Virus record (IMG/VR): IMGVR_UViG_3300014499_000196
Coordinates: 1-21,332 of that record
Source of the DNA: a virus
Direction: 5' to 3' (one strand)
Length of the DNA stretch: 21,332 nt
Part shown: in pieces, positions 7,598 to 13,046 of the stretch
How the letters are laid out: the number at the start of each line of letters is the position of its first letter
Numbering within the stretch: position 1 is the first letter of the stretch
Notes under the pieces: generated by a model
The model's database searches: none
What the model saw: the letters and a program-made list of their open reading frames with translations, nothing else
Told to the model about the DNA's origin: nothing
Program-made: the position numbers and the translations under genes

Positions 7598-7628
7598 AAA
7601 AGCATCGGCGTGAAGCCCCGGTGCTTTT
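7598..7628 (+). terminator. Terminator-like hairpin in the replication operon leader
   Basis: AAAAGCATCGG (7598-7608) pairs with CCGGTGCTTTT (7618-7628) over 11 positions with one T-G wobble, around a 9-nt loop, and is followed by TTTTTG. This is the form of a Rho-independent terminator read on the plus strand. On the minus strand it is weaker because the wobble becomes an A-C mismatch, although TTTTAA still follows. It lies 20 bp upstream of the initiator ATG, in the presumed leader of the replication mRNA, so it may also act there as an attenuator. Confidence 0.5.
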
Positions 7629-7765
7629 TGCTTTGCCGCAGGATGCGGTGCCGTCGATCATACATTCTTTTGACAGAGGCCCGCAAGAGCGTTTGTGTGC
7701 TTTTGTGTTAAGCTCTATCGCAGCAGAATCCATTACACCGCCAGCGATTGCTCGCTTCTGCAACA

Positions 7766-7817
7766 CCGTGATAAACGGTGATAAACCACAACAAACCGTG
7801 ATACACGGTGACAAAAG
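7766..7817. repeat. 10-bp tandem repeat array with two palindromic operator-like sites
   Basis: From 7768 the sequence reads as five units of ten bases: GTGATAAACG, GTGATAAACC, ACAACAAACC, GTGATACACG, GTGACAAAAG. The period equals one helical turn. Embedded in it are CCGTGATAAACGG (7766-7778) and CCGTGATACACGG (7796-7808). The second is a perfect dyad with 5-bp arms and the first has 4-bp arms; their starts are exactly 30 bp apart. The array sits just upstream of the first plus-strand gene, where a repressor or activator would control the divergent promoters. The binding protein is unknown. Confidence 0.6.
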
Positions 7818-7834
7818 AAAGCACAAAAGTACAC

Positions 7835-8062
7835 ATGCGTATCTCAAAGATCGAGTTCCGACTTGAAAAGACCACGCCACTTGAACCGCTGACCGGCAGC
7901 GAGTCAGATCGGTATGCGAACGTCAAACCTGCCGCCCGGTGCGAGATCGAGATCGAGAAGGGCGACGATCTCGAAACGGCGTTCAAATGGGCGCGCAACA
8001 CCTGCTTCGATCAGCTTGTGTGGTTTCAAGAAGAACTCGTCGCTGCCATCAAGGGCGCGTGA
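7835..8062 (+). CDS. Small hypothetical protein, first gene of plus-strand operon
   Basis: This 75-aa protein (MRISKIEFRLEKTTPLEP...) is not recognised. It looks like a small alpha/beta fold: a beta strand at the start, an acidic middle (EIEIEKGDDLE) and a C-terminal amphipathic helix (FDQLVWFQEELVAAIKG). It has two cysteines but no metal-binding pattern, no signal peptide and no membrane segment. I chose the ATG at 7835; a GTG nine codons earlier (7808) lies inside the 10-bp repeat array and is less likely. Only a weak AGAAAG stands upstream. The gene is followed after one base by the next start. The function is unknown; as the first gene after the operator array it is probably expressed early. 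Confidence 0.7.
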   Translation: MRISKIEFRLEKTTPLEPLTGSESDRYANVKPAARCEIEIEKGDDLETAFKWARNTCFDQLVWFQEELVAAIKGA

Positions 8063-8063
8063 A

Positions 8064-8282
8064 ATGGAAAGCGAGCAGTCTGTATACGATGTGCTGCGCG
8101 AAGTCAGGAAGGCGCTGCACGTGCCCGAGACGATGAGTGCTGTCGAAGCCGCCCAGCTTCACTTCGCCCGTTCGGTGATTGCCACCAACATCTTCAATGC
8201 GATGGACTCGCTTGTGTCGAGTGAGTGCGACGGCGAGTTCGTTCGCACGATCATCATTCGCGAACTGCGGGGGTTCAAGTGA
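8064..8282 (+). CDS. Small helical hypothetical protein
   Basis: This 72-aa protein (MESEQSVYDVLREVRKALHVPE...) is not recognised. Its residues suggest three or four amphipathic helices with no cysteine cluster, signal or membrane segment. The ATG at 8064 lies one base after the previous stop and is preceded by AAGGG eight bases upstream, a good ribosome site. A longer open frame upstream in the same phase would overlap the preceding gene and is not used. The TGA overlaps the SNF2 gene's GTG as GTGA. It may be a partner or regulator of the helicase, but that is only inferred from coupling. Confidence 0.72.
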   Translation: MESEQSVYDVLREVRKALHVPETMSAVEAAQLHFARSVIATNIFNAMDSLVSSECDGEFVRTIIIRELRGFK

Positions 8283-10012
8283 CCACGGTGATCGCCACCC
8301 CCGTGCTGTTTGCGAGCGCAGACTTCGTGAAGCTGACCTTCGCCTTCGACCCGTGGCTCATTGCCGCCGCAAAGGCCGTCCCAGGCGCACGAATCGCCTC
8401 GGGTGGATGGTTGATACCCCGCGCCGGTTTCCCCGCCTTCGTGCTTGCCGTAGGGGCCGCTGCGGTGAAGGCAGACGACTCGCTCGCAGAGATCATGCCG
8501 CCCGACCCGTTCGCGAATGCAAAGCCGACCGAAGTGCTGGGCGACTTCCACCCCCGCCGACCGACGTGGGCGCAGCTTCACACACCGTTCGGCTTGACCG
8601 CCCAGGATTACCAAGCAACGGGGTCATGCTTTCTGATCAAGACGCCCAACGCGCTGCTGCTCGATGAAATGGGTTTGGGCAAGACAAGTCAGCTTATCAA
8701 CGCAGTCAGCTACGTGTTCGAGCATCAACCTGCGCCCATGCGCCCGATGAAGGTGCTGATCGTCGCAAAGGCGTCGAGTGTTACGAATTGGCGCAACGAG
8801 ATCGACACGTTCAGCAGACCGTGCAGCGTCACGATTCTGCGCGGCACCCGACCGCAGCGGCACAAGCTGCTGAATGATAATCCACCGGTAGAACTCGGGT
8901 ATGCCGCGCTTCAGTACACGGTCGTTTCATGGCAGGGCATGCGCATCGATCTCGATATGCTTACGCAGCATTCGTGGGATTGGATCGTTCTCGACGAAGC
9001 ACATCTTGCGAAGTCAACACCACTGAACGACGATCAATCAAAGCAAGCGATTGCAATCCATTCACTGCACGCCCCGCGCAAGACCGCGATGACCGGCACG
9101 TTCGTGATCAACGCGCCGCAAGACGCGTGGAACGTGCTGCGATGGCTGAACATCGAGCATCGGTCATGGCACGACTTCGAGCGTGAAACATTAAAGACGA
9201 TCTCATATTCGCCCGGTAAGAACGAAGCGTTCACGTTAAAGATGGTTGTCGGCTATCAACCCACCGGACTCGCAAAGCTGCGCGCCATGATCGGTTCATC
9301 GATGATCAGACGCACCAAAGACGAGGAGATGCCGGGATTGCCGCCCTACATTCGCACGACCGTTGAAGTGATAATGAACGACGATGAAACGGCGCGTTAT
9401 CGGGCGGCTGAACATGACTTTCTGTTGTATTTGAGTGACAAGACCGAAACCGATACGATTGATGTGATGACGATGGCGCTGCGGTTACGGCAGACAACAT
9501 CGGACGTTAGTACATTCAGCGGTAAAGAGAAAGCATCAAGCAAACTCCTTACGGTGGAGAGTCTTGTCGAGGACCTTGACGCCAGCGGACAAAAGGTGCT
9601 GATCGGCACGGTGTTTGTTGATACAGCACTTGCAGCGGCGCGACTGCTCACACCGTATAAACCTGCCGTCGTGCAAGGTTCAACACCGATGGCCCAGCGA
9701 GATCGCGAAGTCGCCCGCTTTCAGAATGATCCAAGTTGTAAGGTGTTCATCGCGTCCGTTGCCGCATGCCGTGAAGCAATCAACCTTACTGCCGCATCCG
9801 CGATCATCCACATTGATAAAGAATGGTCACAGGCGTACGTCGATCAGTTCGAGGCACGCGCGCGGCGCATCGGTTCCGAGAAGCATAGCTGCATCAACGT
9901 GTATACGCTGATGGCGCACCTGTCGGATGGTAAAAAGACGATTGATTACGGACTCGAAGTGCTGCTCGCAAAGAAAGAACGTATTGCTGCACAATTAACG
10001 GGATCACGATAA
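8279..10012 (+). CDS. SNF2-family DNA helicase/translocase with HARP-like N-terminus
   Basis: The 577-aa product has the full SNF2 superfamily 2 motor. Motif I is DEMGLGKT (129-136), motif II DEAH (239-242) and motif III TGT (272-274). The characteristic SMIRRTK segment is at 341-347, and motif VI is QFEARARRIG (523-532). The N-terminal 80 residues (KLTFAFDPWLIAAAKAVPGAR...GGWLIPRA) resemble the HARP domain of SMARCAL1-type annealing helicases, which rewind DNA at forks; this match is by eye. It has no nuclease domain. The start is GTG at 8279, coupled by GTGA to the previous stop and preceded by a run of five G six bases upstream. Acting on replication forks or in recombination next to the replication operon would make sense. 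The motor call is firm and the HARP call is tentative. Confidence 0.92.
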   Translation: MTTVIATPVLFASADFVKLTFAFDPWLIAAAKAVPGARIASGGWLIPRAGFPAFVLAVGAAAVKADDSLAEIMPPDPFANAKPTEVLGDFHPRRPTWAQLHTPFGLTAQDYQATGSCFLIKTPNALLLDEMGLGKTSQLINAVSYVFEHQPAPMRPMKVLIVAKASSVTNWRNEIDTFSRPCSVTILRGTRPQRHKLLNDNPPVELGYAALQYTVVSWQGMRIDLDMLTQHSWDWIVLDEAHLAKSTPLNDDQSKQAIAIHSLHAPRKTAMTGTFVINAPQDAWNVLRWLNIEHRSWHDFERETLKTISYSPGKNEAFTLKMVVGYQPTGLAKLRAMIGSSMIRRTKDEEMPGLPPYIRTTVEVIMNDDETARYRAAEHDFLLYLSDKTETDTIDVMTMALRLRQTTSDVSTFSGKEKASSKLLTVESLVEDLDASGQKVLIGTVFVDTALAAARLLTPYKPAVVQGSTPMAQRDREVARFQNDPSCKVFIASVAACREAINLTAASAIIHIDKEWSQAYVDQFEARARRIGSEKHSCINVYTLMAHLSDGKKTIDYGLEVLLAKKERIAAQLTGSR

Positions 10013-10018
10013 TAAACA

Positions 10019-10360
10019 ATGAGTGAGCGTAATAGGCCAGTTTGGCTTCCAACCTTACACGAAGCGCCACCGCCAAAGTCTGACAACATTAAGTTGCTGA
10101 CGATGGCAGAACTTGCACGATACGTCGGGCGCTGTCATCAAGTCTTACGCGAACGCTACAGTGAAGGCGTGTTGCCGGAACCGCGTCACATGCTGCGCGG
10201 GAAGGTCAAAACATCCCGCCGGTTCACGCTGCAAGAAGCTGACATGATCAAGAAGATATTCGATGATCGTAAATGGGGCGACTTCGCAACGAAGCGCCGT
10301 CGCGCAAAGGCGCGGAAAGAGAGTATGTTCCGTGAATCAACCAAAACCGACACCCTCTAA
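10019..10360 (+). CDS. Small helix-turn-helix DNA-binding protein (MerR/excisionase-like)
   Basis: The 113-aa product has a winged-helix core at about residues 25-80 (LLTMAELARYVGRCHQVLRERYSEGVLPEP, then RFTLQEADMIKKIF). It resembles the MerR/excisionase-type fold in which the protein chooses a DNA site by a helix-turn-helix followed by a short wing. A disordered Pro-rich head (1-24) and a Lys/Arg-rich tail (91-105) flank it. It has no effector domain, so it would be a simple DNA binder: a transcription regulator, directionality factor or terminase-small-subunit-like protein. It starts six bases after the SNF2 stop without an obvious ribosome site. It is a possible binder of the 10-bp repeat array, but there is no direct evidence. 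Confidence 0.7.
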   Translation: MSERNRPVWLPTLHEAPPPKSDNIKLLTMAELARYVGRCHQVLRERYSEGVLPEPRHMLRGKVKTSRRFTLQEADMIKKIFDDRKWGDFATKRRRAKARKESMFRESTKTDTL

Positions 10361-10766
10361 TCGTGCCTTAGTCGATCCCATCGAAATCGTGCGCGAGTAT
10401 GCGCGCATTCAAGCTGCCGAAAAGCAGTTAGAGATCGACAAAGCCGAGATGAAGAAGAAACTCGGAATGATAATCCCAACCGACCTTGACGCGAAAGCGT
10501 TCGTGCTGCCGGAAGTACCGGGCGGCAGATACGTCGCGCGGCGTGTGCAGCAAGACCGACGCAAGCCCGATGACAGTAAACTCGTCAAGCTGTTGTCTGA
10601 CCTTGAAGCGCCATTCGCAGCGTTCGAGCGCAAGCCGAACCATGAATACGTTGCGTGGATGATCGAGAATGGACAGATGACGCTCGAACAGTTCCGGTCA
10701 ACGTTGTCCGGTAAGCTGATCAGCTACGTTTCGTTGACCTTCCGCAAAGACGGTGAAGCGGATTAA
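10332..10766 (+). CDS. Hypothetical protein with N-terminal coiled coil
   Basis: This 144-aa protein (from GTG at 10332) is not recognised. Residues 15-46 are a charged helix likely to form a coiled coil (IVREYARIQAAEKQLEID, then KAEMKKKLG). A basic middle (about 66-80, several Arg/Lys) and a helical C-terminal part with a short final beta stretch (LISYVSLTFRK) follow. The start is chosen because AAGAGAG stands about ten bases upstream; it overlaps the preceding gene by 29 bp. A GTG at residue 20 is the alternative. Its TAA overlaps the stop of the opposing gene at 10763-10766. The function is unknown; it is the last gene of the early block. Confidence 0.7.
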   Translation: MNQPKPTPSNRALVDPIEIVREYARIQAAEKQLEIDKAEMKKKLGMIIPTDLDAKAFVLPEVPGGRYVARRVQQDRRKPDDSKLVKLLSDLEAPFAAFERKPNHEYVAWMIENGQMTLEQFRSTLSGKLISYVSLTFRKDGEAD

Positions 10767-10772
10767 CGCTTC
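10755..10772. terminator. Hairpin across the overlapping convergent stops
   Basis: GAAGCG (10755-10760) and CGCTTC (10767-10772) form a perfect 6-bp stem around the 6-base loop GATTAA, which contains both stop codons. Neither strand carries a T-run after the stem, so it is not a classical Rho-independent terminator. It could only slow convergent transcription or protect mRNA ends. Confidence 0.3.
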
Positions 10773-10918
10773 GGCGGAGTCGGTGCCGGTGCGCCTAGTT
10801 CTTCCATAACGGCAGCGTGATTGCTCGCGTTCTGCGAACCGTTGTGCCATGACTTGATGAAGTTCGCGACCTGTAAGCCGATGACGGTTGTTGCCGTCAT
10901 CCATTGCTCGAACGTCAC
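10763..10918 (-). CDS. 51-aa protein after endolysin, possible lysis accessory
   Basis: This short gene directly follows the endolysin: its GTG overlaps the endolysin TGA as GTGA. The 51-aa product begins TFEQWMTATTVIGLQVANFI, a moderately hydrophobic or amphipathic helix, and ends in a Pro-rich basic tail (APAPTPPKR). It is too short and not hydrophobic enough to call a holin with confidence. The position at the end of the late operon beside the amidase makes a lysis role the best guess. Its stop codon shares three bases with the stop of the opposing plus-strand gene. The frame is supported by coupling, not by homology. Confidence 0.55.
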   Translation of the reverse strand: MTFEQWMTATTVIGLQVANFIKSWHNGSQNASNHAAVMEELGAPAPTPPKR

Positions 10919-11550
10919 AGCAGCGCACCTTTATACTTATGCACGCGAAAGCGAATCGATGTGCCGATTGCGATGGCTTCGACCTTCGTAAGCGGCGCAT
11001 CTGACGCTGCAAGTCGGGCCAAGTCCCATCGGCTGTCAGGATCGCCGTCACCGGGAAAGTAGCCGTCGAGGATCGCCGCTTCAGCGTGGGTCATCACGTT
11101 ATACTCACCCTTCGTCTTACCGACGGCATCGATCTTGTACTTCTCGCATACCGCCCCCGCTGCTGCAAACAGCACTTCAAGTTGATGATTCTGTACTCCC
11201 TCGGCACCAAAGTTATCGGTTGTCGCGCCGACCATACCAGTGACGGCAAGCCCAAAGCCGTGCGAGTTGCGATGATACGTATGCGCGGCATACGGGCCGT
11301 TGGTAATTGACACCGCGTTGTCGAGAGGGTCGTGCGTGATCTTGATCACCCACTGATCCGCTTCGAGATCGACTTCAGCGTTGTACGCGCCATCGAGGCA
11401 ACCGAACTGTTCGACGGACCAATGCAGGTACAGATGATCGAAGTACAGCGGGTGAATCAGATTCCACGGTAAGGGCGGCAACGCTTTAAGGAACTCGGAT
11501 GCTTTTGCTAACGCATCGTAATCAAGCGGGGCATTGAAGTCGAAACTCAT
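10915..11550 (-). CDS. Endolysin, N-acetylmuramoyl-L-alanine amidase
   Basis: The 211-aa product has the amidase_2/peptidoglycan-recognition fold that cuts the bond between N-acetylmuramic acid and L-alanine. Visible motifs are HWS (H43, first zinc ligand), TYHRNSHGFGLAVTG (91-105), the helix QNHQLEVLFAAAGAVCEKY (120-138) and VMTHAEA (H155, second histidine ligand). GYFPGDGDPDSRWDL (163-177) closes the active site. About 35 residues precede the domain and about 30 follow it; no separate cell-wall-binding domain is evident. The ATG at 11548-11550 has the best ribosome site in the window, AGGAAAG eight bases upstream. It overlaps the preceding frame's TGA as ATGA. No signal peptide is visible, so it should need a holin to reach the wall. 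Confidence 0.92.
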   Translation of the reverse strand: MSFDFNAPLDYDALAKASEFLKALPPLPWNLIHPLYFDHLYLHWSVEQFGCLDGAYNAEVDLEADQWVIKITHDPLDNAVSITNGPYAAHTYHRNSHGFGLAVTGMVGATTDNFGAEGVQNHQLEVLFAAAGAVCEKYKIDAVGKTKGEYNVMTHAEAAILDGYFPGDGDPDSRWDLARLAASDAPLTKVEAIAIGTSIRFRVHKYKGALL

Positions 11551-11858
11551 GTTGTTGTCTTTCCTAGCTGTTGCTGGGCGAACTCGATGACTTTCGGGTG
11601 CGTCACGTAGGGCAAGCATTCTTTACCATACCCGCCCAACTGCCGCGTTGGTACTGCCTCGATCTCCGCGATGTGCGCGCGTATGTCGGCGGCAAGTTGT
11701 GGTTCGACGTTATCGGCCAGCGTGTGAAGCGCTGCGAGATCGGCGGGGTTCTTTGCCGGTGATAATACATACGCACGCCCAACTTCGCGCGCGTTTGCAT
11801 CTTCGTGATCGATGATGGTAAATCGTTGTCGTAAGCGAGCGATGATAACACAACCTAT
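11547..11858 (-). CDS. Unknown 103-codon frame without a normal start, behind an amber stop
   Basis: Between tail tip gene and endolysin the most protein-like frame runs from the TAG at 11859-11861 to a TGA that overlaps the endolysin ATG as ATGA. It encodes 103 residues, including TIIDHEDANAREVGRAYVL, an acidic helical middle and GGYGKECLPYVTHP. It contains no ATG, GTG or TTG until residue 73, so it must start at a rare codon (ATA immediately after TAG, or one of two ATC codons) or be reached by reading through the tail tip TAG, with which it is in frame. The other frame over this stretch (GTG at 11851) looks less natural and stops at 11603. Function is unrecognised; there is no membrane segment. 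A sequencing error is the dull alternative. Confidence 0.5.
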   Translation of the reverse strand: MGCVIIARLRQRFTIIDHEDANAREVGRAYVLSPAKNPADLAALHTLADNVEPQLAADIRAHIAEIEAVPTRQLGGYGKECLPYVTHPKVIEFAQQQLGKTTT

Positions 11859-13046
11859 CTATGGCGTCGAAAGGATTGACGAGATATTACCTACTGGGTC
11901 CATCAAGTATAACTTCGATACCGCAGGTGCATTGAATGTTAATTGGGCGATGCCGGTATAGGAGTTTCCACCGTTCGCAGTGATGTTCAGTCGATAGAAT
12001 GTGAACATCGTAGGCGAAGCAATGACAAACGGTGCTGACGCTGTATTGATGACCCACGCGCTGAATGTTTGTGTGTCAAGCACCGTCCAGTTTACGCCGT
12101 CATTGCTGCCGCGCATTGTCCATTGCGTGGGTGTACGCGTTGGGAAGTTATCAACCGACCACGGCTTGATGCTGTACGACACGAACGCTTCTGCTGTCGG
12201 TAATTCGATCTGTATCCACTGCGGCAAGGCACTCGAATCGTTCAGCCAGCCATTAAATGCCGGATTGAAGGCATTGAATGCCGCAGCACCGGGGTTGTAC
12301 ACAGTCGAAGCAGACGTTACATATCCAGCCGGTACGTTATCCGCCGTCATCGCCGGGATTGCCGTCTGTGAAGTCGATAGTGCAAACAGTTGATACGCAC
12401 CGTTCGCCGTTGGCGTCGTCGTCGCAATCCCGCTGCTCGACGTGCCACCCACACCGCTCGCGCTAATCGTCTGATTCGGCCACGGCCCAGTGATTGTGAT
12501 ATTCTCTCCCGGCACGAGCGCAGGTGTTGCGGTGCCGGTCCCACCATCTGCTATCGGCACCGGCGAGTTGATCGAAATGACCGGCGTCAATCCACCGGTA
12601 CTGCCCAATGGTGTAAGCGCCTCGACACTTTGAATGGCACTGCCAGTGCTTGTGTTATTCGCGGCGTTCGACAAGACGCCGGGATCGATGTTCGTTGAAT
12701 TCACACCGCCGAGAACGCGGAGATCACGCGTGCCGACGAGCGAACCATTGACCACAAGATATTGATGCATCTTATGAACGCGTATATCATACGGAACACC
12801 GATTGGATTGTTCGTGGGCCGCATAACAACGTGAATAGCCGGGCCGTCCACTTGGGGGTGAGTCGTACTCACGCCGTACACTGCGAGTTCGTTGCAGACA
12901 AACACAACATAATAATCGCCATCGCCCGTCGCGCCCGTTAAGCTGTCTTGCAGCGTGACAGTATAACTTGCGGGCGGCAGCGAGAAGAATCCATAGGAAC
13001 CGAAGTACGCAGCGGGGGCGTCAAAGATAACCGTTGGAACGCTCAC
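11859..13046 (-). CDS. Tail tip / receptor-binding protein with F5/8 type C domain
   Basis: The 395-aa product looks like a tail tip adhesin. Residues 1-115 are beta-rich and probably dock to the tail. A short IADGGTGTATPALVPG motif (165-180), the 'GGTG' element common in phage tail fibres, precedes a Ser/Thr/Gly linker. Residues about 225-372 read as an F5/8 type C (discoidin) domain: QWIQIELP, QWTMRGSNDGVNWTVLDT, and FYRLNITANGG near its end. Such domains bind sugars or other surface glycans, so this is the likely host-recognition part. The GTG start overlaps the hub stop as GTGA. The gene ends in TAG, and an open frame continues beyond it. The tail location is inferred from gene order. Confidence 0.75.
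   Translation of the reverse strand: MSVPTVIFDAPAAYFGSYGFFSLPPASYTVTLQDSLTGATGDGDYYVVFVCNELAVYGVSTTHPQVDGPAIHVVMRPTNNPIGVPYDIRVHKMHQYLVVNGSLVGTRDLRVLGGVNSTNIDPGVLSNAANNTSTGSAIQSVEALTPLGSTGGLTPVISINSPVPIADGGTGTATPALVPGENITITGPWPNQTISASGVGGTSSSGIATTTPTANGAYQLFALSTSQTAIPAMTADNVPAGYVTSASTVYNPGAAAFNAFNPAFNGWLNDSSALPQWIQIELPTAEAFVSYSIKPWSVDNFPTRTPTQWTMRGSNDGVNWTVLDTQTFSAWVINTASAPFVIASPTMFTFYRLNITANGGNSYTGIAQLTFNAPAVSKLYLMDPVGNISSILSTP

Larger units (their letters stand above)
7579..7834. promoter_or_regulatory. Divergent control region between replication and early operons
   Basis: This 256-bp stretch without genes separates the minus-strand replication operon from the plus-strand early genes. It must hold both sets of promoters if each is transcribed locally. 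On the minus strand the best sigma70-like pair is TATGAT (plus 7657-7662) with TTGCGG (plus 7681-7686) at 18-bp spacing; the -35 match is poor. On the plus strand TTGCTC (7748-7753) and ATAAAC (7771-7776) are 17 bp apart, placing a possible -10 inside the repeat array. A small hairpin CCGCA-GGA-TGCGG lies at 7636-7648. The promoter calls are weak. Confidence 0.45.

Noticed and set aside
7670-7675. Perfect TTGACA -35 box on the plus strand
   Set aside because: No acceptable -10 element at 16-19 bp; the best downstream hexamer is TTGTGT.
7708-8001. Minus-strand frame with a repeated TVYHG peptide
   Set aside because: The peptide repeat is a reading of the 10-bp DNA repeats; the frame runs antisense into the first plus-strand genes.
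11603-11851. 82-codon minus-strand frame starting at GTG 11851
   Set aside because: Arg/Ser/Thr-rich and not coupled to the endolysin; the overlapping frame ending at 11547 looks more like protein and ends in an ATGA junction.
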